The notes beneath the pieces were generated by a model. That model saw only the letters and a list, made by a program, of their open reading frames with translations. It made no database searches and was not told where the DNA came from. DNA of 64,000 nucleotides from Desulfobulbus sp. Tol-SR (GTDB lineage Bacteria; Desulfobacterota; Desulfobulbia; Desulfobulbales; Desulfocapsaceae). Shown here piece by piece: positions 1-8,345 of this stretch (positions are counted from its first letter, which is position 1; every line of letters begins with the position of its first letter). The position numbers and the translations under genes are program-made. Where the stretch lies: NCBI GenBank assembly GCA_000769715.1, contig JROS01000009.1, forward strand, positions 1-64,000, written 5' to 3'.

Positions 1-2
1 CC

Positions 3-1277
3 CATGACCTCACCGGCAGAGAGATAGAGAGAGCTCTGTTGAAAAAGGCAAAAGAAAATCCAAACATTCAACTTATTGAGAATTCAATCTGTGTCGATCT
101 GCTCATTGTACCGAAATCGAAGACAGGGAAGGTGAAGACCTGTGTTGGTGCATATGTTCTGCAGCATGACAGCAGTGATATTGTACCATTTCAGGCTAAA
201 AGAACGATACTGTGCACCGGTGGTGCTGGAAAAGTGTATCTCTATACCAGCAATCCGGATATATCGACTGGTGATGGTATCGCCATGGCTTTCAGGGCTG
301 GTGCTGAAGTTGCGAATATGGAGTTTGTGCAGTTTCATCCAACCTGCCTTTATCATCGGGATGCGAAGAATTTTCTTATTTCTGAGGCAGTTCGTGGAGA
401 GGGAGCGATACTGGTTGATGAATCGGGCAATCGGTTCATGCATAAATATGATCCGGAACGGATGGAACTCGCTACCAGGGATACTGTAGCAAGGGCGATA
501 GATGAAGAGATGAAGAAAACAGGAAAGGACTGTGTCTTCCTCGATATAACCCACAAGGACGCTGGTTTTCTTCGAAAGAGATTTCCGGGGATTTATGCCA
601 AATGTAAAGAATATGGAATAGATATTACCAGAGATCGCATACCCGTTGTGCCGGCGGCCCATTATCAGTGTGGTGGTGTAGTTACCGACGAGTGGGGCAA
701 TACAACGATTGAAGGATTGATGGCCTTAGGCGAAACTGCCTGTACAGGCTTGCATGGGGCAAACCGGCTAGCGAGCAATTCATTGCTCGAGGCAGTCGTT
801 TATGCCAATAAGGCCTTCCTCTTTTGTGAAAAAGAACTCTCGACGATTAAAGTGAACAAAAAAACGGATATCGATCTATGGAGATCTGGTAATGCTACCA
901 GTCTGGACGAAGAAATACTAATCAACCATAACTGGGATATAATCAGAAGAACCATGTGGAACTATGTGGGAATCGTGAGAAGGGAAAAACGGTTGCTGCT
1001 GGCGCAGAAACGTATTGCTGAAATACAGCAGGAGATTGAGCAACATTATCAGGATTATCGGGTGACACCGAATATGATCGAGCTGAGAAATATCGCCCTT
1101 GTCGCCTCGCTTATCATCATGGCTTCTTTGAAGAGAAAAGAATCGAGAGGTCTCCATTATATTATCGATTATCCGGAAAAAAGAGAGAGCTGCAGAAAGT
1201 GGAATATTTTTAAAAAGGTGGTGGATGCGGACGGGCAGGAGGAGATCAAGGTGCGAAGCAAAAAAATATCGTCTTGA
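3..1277 (+). CDS. nadB: L-aspartate oxidase NadB, 5'-truncated by window edge
   Basis: FAD-dependent L-aspartate oxidase, first step of NAD biosynthesis (aspartate to iminoaspartate), cytosolic. The frame is open from base 3 and begins HDLTGRE, a conserved NadB stretch, so the first roughly 110-130 residues, including the Rossmann GxGxxG, lie outside the window. Visible family motifs are GGAGKVYLYTSNP, the substrate-loop sequence QFHPT, EAVRGEGA, and the FAD-binding block GLHGANRLASNSLLEAVVYA near bases 750-815. A helical C-terminal domain follows. Succinate dehydrogenase/fumarate reductase flavoproteins share the fold, but GETACTGLHGANRLASNSL and the length favour NadB. The visible 424 residues are intact and end at TGA. 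A TTG inside the visible part could be read as a start, but homology runs upstream of it. Confidence 0.93.
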   Translation, partial: HDLTGREIERALLKKAKENPNIQLIENSICVDLLIVPKSKTGKVKTCVGAYVLQHDSSDIVPFQAKRTILCTGGAGKVYLYTSNPDISTGDGIAMAFRAGAEVANMEFVQFHPTCLYHRDAKNFLISEAVRGEGAILVDESGNRFMHKYDPERMELATRDTVARAIDEEMKKTGKDCVFLDITHKDAGFLRKRFPGIYAKCKEYGIDITRDRIPVVPAAHYQCGGVVTDEWGNTTIEGLMALGETACTGLHGANRLASNSLLEAVVYANKAFLFCEKELSTIKVNKKTDIDLWRSGNATSLDEEILINHNWDIIRRTMWNYVGIVRREKRLLLAQKRIAEIQQEIEQHYQDYRVTPNMIELRNIALVASLIIMASLKRKESRGLHYIIDYPEKRESCRKWNIFKKVVDADGQEEIKVRSKKISS

Positions 1278-1389
1278 CAGTTGTTTCAGAGAGTACAAAA
1301 GTATATGGGTGCAGTGATCAGACGTCAGGTCTAAGTTAGCTATCCGCGTTGATTCCACGGATAAAATACGAAAAACAAGGAGGCGTAAT

Positions 1390-1830
1390 ATGAAACAAAT
1401 GGCTGTTGTCCTGTTCCTTTCGATTCTTGCTCTATCATCCTGTGGTGGGCAACTTACCAAGGGTCAGGCTGGTGCGGGCATCGGTGCGGCAGGTGGGGCA
1501 GTTGTGGGTCAAGCGATTGGGAAGAGTACTGAGGCGACATTGATCGGTATGGCCGTTGGAACGATGCTTGGCTACATTGTTGGCAATGAAATGGACAAAT
1601 ATGATCGTCAGCAACTCAACAACGTCTATGAGACTGGTGTATCCGGCCGGTCGAGTTCCTGGCACAATCCGGATACCGGCAATCGGTACACTGTTACGCC
1701 ACAACCGGCGGTCCAGGGCCCTAGCGGTACCTGCAGAAGAGCGGAGATCCAGGCAGTCATCGACGGACGGCAGGAGACAACGTATTCCACGGCGTGTCGC
1801 GATGATTATGGCCATTGGGTATTACAGTAA
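1390..1830 (+). CDS. Glycine-zipper outer-membrane lipoprotein
   Basis: 146-aa predicted lipoprotein. The N-terminus MKQMAVVLFLSILALSSCGG is a signal peptide with lipobox LSSC, so lipidation is expected at Cys18. Residues about 27-66 form a glycine-zipper 2TM-like segment (GAGIGAAGGAVVGQAIG, then a second Gly-rich hydrophobic stretch ending GNEMD), as in the 17-kDa surface antigen/SlyB group. The C-terminus is polar, with a Cys pair (C115 and C137 roughly) and the SGTCRRAEIQ and TACRDDYGHWV segments common to this group. AAGGAGG lies just upstream of the ATG. The likely role is envelope structure or stress; the family is poorly characterised. The gene stands alone between nadB and a terminator. 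Confidence 0.85.
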   Translation: MKQMAVVLFLSILALSSCGGQLTKGQAGAGIGAAGGAVVGQAIGKSTEATLIGMAVGTMLGYIVGNEMDKYDRQQLNNVYETGVSGRSSSWHNPDTGNRYTVTPQPAVQGPSGTCRRAEIQAVIDGRQETTYSTACRDDYGHWVLQ

Positions 1831-1893
1831 GCCTGTGCCGATCCTATTCAAGCACCGTAGGATCAGCTATTGCTGATAAGTTCGGAGAAACAG

Positions 1894-1930
1894 AAAAGGC
1901 CCGTTGATTCATTGAATCAACGGGCCTTTA
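1894..1930. terminator. Bidirectional rho-independent terminator
   Basis: A near-perfect inverted repeat (AAAGGCCCGTTGATTCA/TTGAATCAACGGGCCTTT) with A-rich and T-rich flanks sits between the convergent lipoprotein gene and the tRNA pair. It can stop transcription from both sides. Confidence 0.88.
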
Positions 1931-1933
1931 TAT

Positions 1934-2011
1934 TGGCGTCCCCAACCGGATTTGAACCGGTGTTGCCGGCGTGAAAGGCCGGTGTCCTGGACCTGACTAG
2001 ACGATGGGGAC
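1934..2011 (-). tRNA. tRNA-Glu (TTC)
   Basis: On the minus strand the sequence begins GTCCCCATCGTCTAG and ends GGTTGGGGACGCCA with an encoded CCA. The anticodon stem CCGGC/GCCGG encloses loop CTTTCAC, giving anticodon TTC. The T-arm GGTTCAAATCC is canonical. It is co-transcribed downstream of tRNA-Lys. Confidence 0.95.
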
Positions 2012-2021
2012 TCGTCATTAA

Positions 2022-2097
2022 TGGTGGGTCGTGCGCGACTTGAACGCGCGACTCTCTGCTTAAAAGGCAGATACTCTACCGACTGAGTTAACGACCC
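2022..2097 (-). tRNA. tRNA-Lys (TTT)
   Basis: On the minus strand it reads GGGTCGTTAACTCAG to CACGACCCACCA with encoded CCA. The anticodon stem TCTGC/GCAGA encloses CTTTTAA, giving TTT. D-arm and T-arm (GCGTTCAAGTCGC) are intact. It lies 10 bp from tRNA-Glu and behind a strong promoter, forming a two-tRNA operon. Confidence 0.95.
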
Positions 2098-2110
2098 TGC
2101 AAAGTGCAAT

Positions 2111-2139
2111 CTTATACAAAGCCATTAATCACATGTCAA
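2111..2139 (-). promoter_or_regulatory. Sigma-70 promoter of the tRNA-Lys/tRNA-Glu operon
   Basis: On the minus strand a consensus TTGACA (2134-2139) and TATAAG (2111-2116) are separated by 17 bp. The -10 element ends about 14 bp before the 5' end of tRNA-Lys. Confidence 0.85.
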
Positions 2140-2390
2140 CAAAAAAACTATGATTGGGTTGTTTCTATCATTAGCGATCGATTTAGTCAAGTTGGATTCT
2201 TTCAGGCGTATTGGATGATTGGCATCGTCGTGGTTGAGCCCTCTCTGTTACTGTCTTTCCTGAACTAATACGTTGTCGCCTCAACAACGGTGTTATATGA
2301 TTCATGTCAGCAATCGAGCGTGTCACTGGTGCATCGATTCACTTTCAATCAGAATAATTTCAGCAGAAATAGAGGATAGACTGGTAGCTC
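2140..2390. other. Intergenic region between tRNA promoter and rdgC-like gene
   Basis: About 250 bp, more AT-rich than the rest of the window, with no credible gene, tRNA or terminator. It presumably carries the promoter of the downstream RdgC-like gene, but no clear -35/-10 pair is visible. Confidence 0.5.
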
Positions 2391-2993
2391 ATGGGCTTTT
2401 TAAAAGGAACAGCAAGTTTTGTCCGCTTTCGAGTTGAAGGCGAATTACCCCCCTCCTTGGATTTCGTCGCTGAAAGGGTTTCCTCTTTCTCCTTTCGCGA
2501 TATTGATGACAGCTATGATGAATATTCCATTGGCTGGGTGTCGGTGGCGAATATGTTTGATTCGGCATTCAACTATTCATCGCATCTTTGTGGAGACTAC
2601 GTTGTCCTTTCTCTTCGGATCGACGAGCGAAAAGTCTCGTCGGCCATACTCAAGAAACTCACCCAAAAAGAGGAGGAGCGGGTAAAAAGAGAAAAGCAGA
2701 TTCCGAAGATCGGCCGCTCAATGAAGGTGGAGATCCGCGAACGCATCAGGACCGAGCAGATGCGCAAGGCAATTCCGCTCCCTTCGGTGTATGACGTCTG
2801 CTGGAATCTTGCGGATTCGACGCTCTTCTTTTTTTCGACCAATAAAAAGGCACAAACGGTGCTCGAAGATTTTTTCAAGGAGAGTTTCGGTCTTCTCCTG
2901 CGCCAACAAACACCGTACACAATCGCGGAGCAGCTTCTCACCGGTCGATTGTCAGAGAAACTTCCATCTCTTTCACCAGCAATATTTTTATAG
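2391..2993 (+). CDS. RdgC-like recombination-associated protein, N-terminal part
   Basis: 200-aa protein resembling the N-terminal two thirds of RdgC, a ring-shaped DNA-binding protein that limits RecA activity. Features typical of the family are the opening MGFLKGTASFVRFRVEG, the central YVVLSLRIDERKVSSAILKK, the charged linker with IGRSMKVEIRERIR, and YDVCWNLADSTLFFFSTNKKA followed by FKESFGL. It ends abruptly after SPAIFL. The next gene, 40 bp on and in another frame, looks like the missing C-terminal part, so this could be a natural two-gene arrangement or a broken gene. A fuller homologue comparison would decide. Confidence 0.75.
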   Translation: MGFLKGTASFVRFRVEGELPPSLDFVAERVSSFSFRDIDDSYDEYSIGWVSVANMFDSAFNYSSHLCGDYVVLSLRIDERKVSSAILKKLTQKEEERVKREKQIPKIGRSMKVEIRERIRTEQMRKAIPLPSVYDVCWNLADSTLFFFSTNKKAQTVLEDFFKESFGLLLRQQTPYTIAEQLLTGRLSEKLPSLSPAIFL

Positions 2994-3033
2994 CCACCTG
3001 ATGGTTGAATATTAGTCACAAGCGGGGTGTATT

Positions 3034-3585
3034 TTGGATTTAGTCGATCTTGTCGAAGAGAAACGTTTTATTGGCCAGGAATTTCTCACCTGGCTGTGGT
3101 GGAGAAGTGAGGAACGAGGCGGTAGTGTCGAGATCCCGGAGTATGGGGATATCATTGTGGCCTTTGAAAAACATATGCTCCTTGAATACGGCGAAGGTGA
3201 ATCGGCCGAAAAATTGATCTGCAGTGGGTTGAAGGCTGAACTGCAGGAGGCGCGAACTGGATTGCAGGTAGGGAAAAAGCTGGAACAGGCGAGAATCAGG
3301 ATCGTCAAGAACGATCATGAATACAATTTCACCCTGGCAGCCGGCCTCATGGAGTTTCGAAATGTCAGATTACCTAAAACCGCAGGGACGGAATCTGAAG
3401 AAAGCGGCAACCGTGAAGAAGTCGAAGGTATGATCCTGGAGAGACTATTTCTTTACGAAGATCTGGTGCAGACGGTCAATGCTTTGTTCCGTCAGTTTCT
3501 TGAGAGGCGGACCAGCGATGAATGGAGCAGTGAACTGGACAAAGTTCGTACCTGGGTTGTCGATAATCGACACATTGTTTCATAA
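3034..3585 (+). CDS. RdgC-like C-terminal part, TTG start
   Basis: 183-aa protein whose opening [16 protein letters not shown] and later [11 protein letters not shown] plus [20 protein letters not shown] match the C-terminal region I associate with longer RdgC-like proteins of Desulfobacterota. I infer it acts with the preceding gene product. The start is uncertain. TTG at 3034 has a weak GCGGGG upstream and no ATG lies near. It sits in a different frame from the upstream gene, with several stop codons between. It ends 16 bp before gatB, so it may be co-transcribed with it. Confidence 0.65.
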   Translation: MDLVDLVEEKRFIGQEFLTWLWWRSEERGGSVEIPEYGDIIVAFEKHMLLEYGEGESAEKLICSGLKAELQEARTGLQVGKKLEQARIRIVKNDHEYNFTLAAGLMEFRNVRLPKTAGTESEESGNREEVEGMILERLFLYEDLVQTVNALFRQFLERRTSDEWSSELDKVRTWVVDNRHIVS

Positions 3586-3601
3586 CACGCAACGGATAAA
3601 C

Positions 3602-5038
3602 ATGGAGTTTGAAACTGTCATAGGGCTTGAAATACATGCCCAATTGAAAACGGCGTCGAAGATCTTCTGTGGGTGCTCCACCGAGTTCGGGGCACCTCCG
3701 AACACCCAAACCTGTCCCGTATGCCAGGGAATGCCGGGGGTCTTGCCGGTTCTCAATAGAAAAGTGGTGGAATTCGCCATCCGGATGGGTCTGGCGACCG
3801 AGTCGAAGATCAACCGATCGAATCAGTTTGCTCGCAAGAATTATTTCTACCCGGACCTTCCCAAGGGATATCAGACCTCGCAATACGACAAACCGATTAT
3901 CGAGCACGGTAAGGTGGAAATTGAGGTCAATGGCGAGACCAAGGTAATTGGGATTACCCGGATGCATATGGAAGAGGATGCAGGCAAACTCGTCCATGAT
4001 GAGCGCGAACCGGTGTCCTATGTCGATCTGAACCGCACCGGGACTCCGCTTCTCGAAATCGTGTCGGAACCGGATATGCGATCGCCGCAGGAAGCCACGG
4101 CCTATCTGAAAAAAATTCATGCCATCCTGCGTTATCTCGATATCTGCGATGGCAACATGCAGGAAGGAAGTTTCCGCTGTGATGCCAATATTTCACTGCG
4201 ACCGGTTGGGCAAAAGGAATATGGAACGCGGACCGAATTAAAGAATATGAACTCGTTCCGTAATGTCCAGGCGGCGCTGGAATATGAAATCCGGCGACAG
4301 CGGGATCTACTGCTCGACGGCGGCAAGGTTGTACAGCAGACACTGCTGTGGGATCCCGATACTGGAAGAACCGAGTCGATGCGGGGCAAGGAGGATGCGC
4401 ATGATTACCGTTATTTCCCCTGCCCCGACCTTGTGCCTGTCGAGATCGACGAACAGTGGATTGAGGAGATCCGCACAACCTTGCCGGAACTGCCCGATGC
4501 CAGAAAAAAAAGGTTCATCGCCGAGTACGGTCTGCCACCTTATGATGCGGGTATTCTGACCGGCGAGCGTGAACTGGCTGATTATTTCGAGCTGGCTGTC
4601 AAGTCCGAGGCGGATCCGAAAAAGATCTCAAACTGGATCATGACCGAACTGATGCGTGAGTTAAAGGGGGAAGGCATTGGAACGTGCAGGATCAGCGCCC
4701 AACAACTGGCACAACTCCTGCTGCTGATCGAGAGGGGAACGATCAGCGGCAAAATTGCCAAGGGTGTGTTTCAGATCATGTTCGAGACCGGCAAGGACCC
4801 TGAAGTTATTGTGCGGGAAAAAAACCTGGTGCAGGTTACCGACGAGGGAGAAATCATGACGGTCGTGCGACAGATTGTCGAGCAGCATCCTGATCAGGCC
4901 AGGGATTTGCGTGAGGGCAAGGAAAAGTTGATTGGATTTTTTGTCGGACAGTTGATGAAACAGATGAAGGGAAAAGCCAATCCGGCAATGGCCAATGAAT
5001 TGTTTCGAAAGGCGATTTTTGGTGACGAGCAACAGTAA
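3602..5038 (+). CDS. gatB: Asp-tRNA(Asn)/Glu-tRNA(Gln) amidotransferase subunit B
   Basis: 478-aa GatB, full length. It is the kinase/transamidation subunit of GatCAB, which converts misacylated Glu-tRNA(Gln) or Asp-tRNA(Asn) to the amide forms. The start [15 protein letters not shown] is the canonical N-terminus. Zinc-type cysteines C23, C25, C38 and C41 are present, as is the family block [15 protein letters not shown] near residue 81. The C-terminal helical/YqeY tRNA-binding region ends [14 protein letters not shown] longer upstream frame exists but is unrelated in sequence. gatA and gatC are not adjacent. Its stop overlaps the radC start (TAATG), so translation is likely coupled. Confidence 0.97.
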   Translation: MEFETVIGLEIHAQLKTASKIFCGCSTEFGAPPNTQTCPVCQGMPGVLPVLNRKVVEFAIRMGLATESKINRSNQFARKNYFYPDLPKGYQTSQYDKPIIEHGKVEIEVNGETKVIGITRMHMEEDAGKLVHDEREPVSYVDLNRTGTPLLEIVSEPDMRSPQEATAYLKKIHAILRYLDICDGNMQEGSFRCDANISLRPVGQKEYGTRTELKNMNSFRNVQAALEYEIRRQRDLLLDGGKVVQQTLLWDPDTGRTESMRGKEDAHDYRYFPCPDLVPVEIDEQWIEEIRTTLPELPDARKKRFIAEYGLPPYDAGILTGERELADYFELAVKSEADPKKISNWIMTELMRELKGEGIGTCRISAQQLAQLLLLIERGTISGKIAKGVFQIMFETGKDPEVIVREKNLVQVTDEGEIMTVVRQIVEQHPDQARDLREGKEKLIGFFVGQLMKQMKGKANPAMANELFRKAIFGDEQQ

Positions 5039-5769
5039 TGGAAAAGGAGTGTTGGCAGCAGAAGGGTGGAGGTCATCGGGGAAGGCTGCGGGACCGGTTC
5101 CTGGAGAAAGGGCTGGATGGCTTTACCGATGCCGAGGTTCTCGAACTTCTGTTGACCTTCGGCACGCCCCGTTCCGATTGCAAAGAACAGGCCCGGGCGC
5201 TGCTTGCATTCTTCGGCAGCCTGGCAGCGGTGCTGGAAGCCCCGGTATCGCAATTGCAGAAGGTCAAGGGCGTCGGTCCGAAGAACAGCATTGCCCTGCA
5301 CTTCGTCCACGCGGTGGCCCGGCGCTATCTCCGTGAACGGCTGCGGGGCAAACGCTATCTGCACTCGTCACGTGAAGTTACCGACTATCTCCAGCATGCC
5401 CTGCGAGGCCTTAAAAAAGAGGTCTTCATGGCCATATTCCTCGATTCGTCGCACGCCATCATCGAAACGGAGGTGATCGCGGAAGGGACCATCAATGTCA
5501 ACACGGTCTACCCCCGTGAGCTGATCGCGAGAGCGATGGCATTGCACGCAGCCGCCCTGATCATCGCGCACAACCACCCTTCCGGCGCACTTAAGCCCTC
5601 TCCCCAGGACCTCCATCTTACCCGAACGCTGTTTATCATCTGCTCATGGCTCCAGATTCAGTTGCTGGATCATTTGATCATCGGCGACGGCTATTTCAGT
5701 TTTGCCGATAATGGGCTGATGTCTAACATCAAGGACGAGAGCGCCATTCTCCTCACGTCGATCGCATAA
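5038..5769 (+). CDS. radC: RadC family JAB-domain protein
   Basis: 243-aa RadC-type protein. Residues 1-90 carry a helix-hairpin-helix-like UPF0758 N-terminal domain (KVKGVGPKNSIAL). The rest is a JAB1/MPN metalloprotease-like fold with the JAMM signature HNHPSG at 178-183 and Asp191. The domain is therefore expected to bind zinc. The historic DNA-repair role of RadC is not well supported experimentally. The ATG overlaps the gatB stop. Confidence 0.93.
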   Translation: MEKECWQQKGGGHRGRLRDRFLEKGLDGFTDAEVLELLLTFGTPRSDCKEQARALLAFFGSLAAVLEAPVSQLQKVKGVGPKNSIALHFVHAVARRYLRERLRGKRYLHSSREVTDYLQHALRGLKKEVFMAIFLDSSHAIIETEVIAEGTINVNTVYPRELIARAMALHAAALIIAHNHPSGALKPSPQDLHLTRTLFIICSWLQIQLLDHLIIGDGYFSFADNGLMSNIKDESAILLTSIA

Positions 5770-5775
5770 CGAGTC

Positions 5776-6900
5776 ATGCCTGGGCTGTATCTCCACACCC
5801 CCTTCTGTTCGAGCAAGTGCCCCTACTGCTCCTTTGTCTCCTATCCCGGGATGGAACAGATCATGCCCCGTTACGCCAGGGCCATCCAACTGGAGTTGGC
5901 GATGCTGGCGCGACAGAAGGAGGTATTGATCGACACAGTGTTTCTAGGCGGCGGCACGCCGACGACCTTGCCGACGGAGATCCTGATCGCACTGCTGGCT
6001 GCGGTCAGGGGCAGGTTCACCCTGGCGGCAGAGGCGGAGATATCGATTGAGGCCAATCCTGGGACGGTAACCAGGCAGAGTCTTACGCGACTGCGGCACG
6101 CCGGTTTCAACAGGCTATCTTTGGGAATCCAGTCCTTCAATGACATAGAGCTCGGGACGCTCGGGCGTCGGTACCGGCAGGGTGTGGCCAGGCAGGCGGT
6201 CAAGGCGGCAAGAGCGGCGGGATTCGACAACCTCAGCTTCGATCTCATCAACGGCGTGCCGGGACAGACACCCGAAACCTGGCGACAGACCCTGGAGGAA
6301 GCCGTTTGCCATGGACCTGAACACCTGTCCTGCTACCAATTGACCATCGAGGATGGCACCCCCTTTGCGGCACTGGAAAATAGCGGGATGCTCGATCTGC
6401 CGTGCGAAGAGAATATTGAGTTGATGGATGAGATGACGGTGGAATTATGCCGCTCGGCCGGATTGCGTCACTATGAGATCTCGAATTATGCCCGGCCGGG
6501 CAGAGAATGTCGCCACAATATCAATTACTGGCGGAACGGGGAATATTATGCGGCCGGATCGGGTGCGGTCAGCTGTATCGGTGGTCGCCGACAGAAGAGG
6601 GTGGAAGATCCGGTTGCATACTGCCGCATGGTTGAAAACGGCAGCGATCCGGTGATCGAAGAGGAAAAGCTGGACCGGGAGAGCTCTTTCAGGGAAAGCG
6701 TCGTCATCGGTATGCGTATGCTGGACGGGGTCCCCCTTGCCGATCTGGTTGCCCGTTACGGCATCGATGTGAAGGACTATTATGGTGATCTTCTGGACAG
6801 ACTGCAGGATGGTGGGCTTGTCGAACTGACCCCGACGCATCTCCGGCTGTCCGACTACGGCCGCAGAGTGGCCAACCGGATCCTGGCGGAACTGGTCTGA
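5776..6900 (+). CDS. hemW: HemW-like radical SAM heme chaperone
   Basis: 374-aa radical SAM protein related to oxygen-independent coproporphyrinogen III oxidase but of HemW type. The start GLYLHTPFCSSKCPYC gives the CX3CX2C iron-sulfur motif (C11, C15, C18) without the long N-terminal extension of HemN. The conserved GGGTPT, LSLGIQSF and DLINGVPGQT motifs follow. A C-terminal block has HNINYWRNGEYY, then a winged-helix tail. HemW proteins bind heme and pass it to respiratory proteins. The gene follows radC by 6 bp and converges on the CYTH gene. Confidence 0.92.
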   Translation: MPGLYLHTPFCSSKCPYCSFVSYPGMEQIMPRYARAIQLELAMLARQKEVLIDTVFLGGGTPTTLPTEILIALLAAVRGRFTLAAEAEISIEANPGTVTRQSLTRLRHAGFNRLSLGIQSFNDIELGTLGRRYRQGVARQAVKAARAAGFDNLSFDLINGVPGQTPETWRQTLEEAVCHGPEHLSCYQLTIEDGTPFAALENSGMLDLPCEENIELMDEMTVELCRSAGLRHYEISNYARPGRECRHNINYWRNGEYYAAGSGAVSCIGGRRQKRVEDPVAYCRMVENGSDPVIEEEKLDRESSFRESVVIGMRMLDGVPLADLVARYGIDVKDYYGDLLDRLQDGGLVELTPTHLRLSDYGRRVANRILAELV

Positions 6901-6919
6901 GGGAGAGAGAAGCTGGGAG

Positions 6920-7393
6920 TTACTTTTTATCCCAGGTGCTGTACGGGTCGATGACAAGGGAAGAGTTGCGGTAACGCGGATCGTCACTGACCTCTATGCC
7001 GACCCATGGCGGCATGACAAATTGCTGCTGCGGCTGTTCCAGTTCGATTTCGGCGATGACAAGACCGTCGTTTTCCTTTTTGAATTCGTCAATCTCCCAT
7101 ATCGAACCGGCGAAGTCGATCGTATAGCGGATCTTCTCGATCAGTGGGGCGCGGCACAGATTGGCGAGCATCTCCCTGGCATCGGAAACGGGGATCCGGT
7201 ATTCGTATTCGGCCCGCGCCAGACCCCGGGTCGGGCCCTTGATCGTGAGAAACCCGATTTCTCCGATGGTCCGTATCCGAACCGTACTTTGTGCTCCCGA
7301 ACAGATGTATCCTTGACGGTACCATTTTCCTTCGGCCAGCCCTCTCCACGTGTCGTTGGCCAGCAGAAATTTTCGTTCGATTTCGGTGCCCAT
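6920..7393 (-). CDS. CYTH domain protein (triphosphate-tunnel enzyme)
   Basis: 157-aa single-domain CYTH protein. The signature ExExK is present at the N-terminus (E4-I-E6-R-K8-F), and paired basic and acidic strand motifs follow (TVRIRTIG, FLTIKG, YEYRIP, WEIDEF, GLVIAEIEL). The closing SLVIDPYS is typical of small bacterial CYTH proteins. Family members hydrolyse inorganic triphosphate or, less often, cyclise ATP. Which applies here cannot be read from sequence. Weak SD AAGGGC precedes the ATG. It follows the EI24 gene by 9 bp on the same strand and is probably co-transcribed. Confidence 0.9.
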   Translation of the reverse strand: MGTEIERKFLLANDTWRGLAEGKWYRQGYICSGAQSTVRIRTIGEIGFLTIKGPTRGLARAEYEYRIPVSDAREMLANLCRAPLIEKIRYTIDFAGSIWEIDEFKKENDGLVIAEIELEQPQQQFVMPPWVGIEVSDDPRYRNSSLVIDPYSTWDKK

Positions 7394-7402
7394 ATGACGC
7401 CC

Positions 7403-8197
7403 TTATGGTGCCTGGTCGATGTGCGGCTGGCTGTGGGTGAAATTCAAGGTGGCGTGAATGGTGAGGACGGGAAAGAATAAAGCCAGCAGAAAGATATTGA
7501 GAAAAGGTACCATACTGAGCACGGCGGGGACGAAACCGAGCCTGAAGGAGACCACTCGGTTGGCGGAAATCCAGCCGATCTTGCGGCTCAGGGTCCAGCG
7601 TCGTCTGGAGGCGGGATAGTCGATGAACATCAGGGCGGAATAATAGGTGTAGAGCAGGAAAACGACAACCTGACCTATCACCGGGATGAAGTTGACAAAC
7701 AAGGCGGCGAAGGTGACCAGGACACCATACAGACCGATCTTGATCCCCTCGACAAGGTCGATCAGTGCGCCACGAACGGAAAAACCGGCCTCCGGATCGA
7801 AGTGTTCCCCCAGCTGCACTTTTTCGGTAGCGGTACTGAGCAGGACATAGCCGGGAGTCGTCAGCGAATAGGAAAAAAGAAACGAGAGATAAAAGGCGAA
7901 AATCCGGGAAATGACGAGCAGGAACCATTTGCCGGTCACCCAGCCGGAGTGCTTGATCCATCCCCAGATACCTTCGGCGACCGGTGGATTATTGAAATAG
8001 CCGCTGATAAAGGTGTCGGCATAACCTGTAGTCACCATGTAGCCGAACCAGGTCAGGGCGATGGTGACAGTGAAGAGGATTGCACTGTAGCCGAGCAACC
8101 GCTTCGATTTGAACATCAGCGAGACGGACCGCGAGAGCGGTATCCACCCCACCGGTGGGGAGAAAAGCCGTCTAGGGGAGGTTGATGGCGATGGCAT
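7403..8197 (-). CDS. EI24-domain membrane protein (CysZ-like)
   Basis: About 264-aa polytopic membrane protein with four or five hydrophobic segments and the EI24/CysZ-like order: an N-terminal RLLGYSAILFTVTIALTWFG helix, FYLSFLFSYSLTTPGYVLLS, LYGVLVTFAALFVNFIPVIGQ, and a C-terminal FLNIFLLALFFPVLTIHATL helix. E. coli CysZ is a sulfate permease of this family; a sulfate role here is only suggestive. The start is unclear. ATG at 8197 is chosen; a GTG at 8224 and an internal ATG at 8116 are alternatives, none with a good SD. Confidence 0.75.
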   Translation of the reverse strand: MPSPSTSPRRLFSPPVGWIPLSRSVSLMFKSKRLLGYSAILFTVTIALTWFGYMVTTGYADTFISGYFNNPPVAEGIWGWIKHSGWVTGKWFLLVISRIFAFYLSFLFSYSLTTPGYVLLSTATEKVQLGEHFDPEAGFSVRGALIDLVEGIKIGLYGVLVTFAALFVNFIPVIGQVVVFLLYTYYSALMFIDYPASRRRWTLSRKIGWISANRVVSFRLGFVPAVLSMVPFLNIFLLALFFPVLTIHATLNFTHSQPHIDQAP

Positions 8198-8345
8198 TGT
8201 AGTCGGTGTGCTATTGGACAACACAGAGGAGATTGTGGATGGGAATACCGTCTTCAGAATGAAAACTCTCTACACAATAGCGCATTTATGAGTGGAGTAA
8301 AGAGCAGATAATGACTTTTGCATTGCACTGGTATACAGTTCGTCC

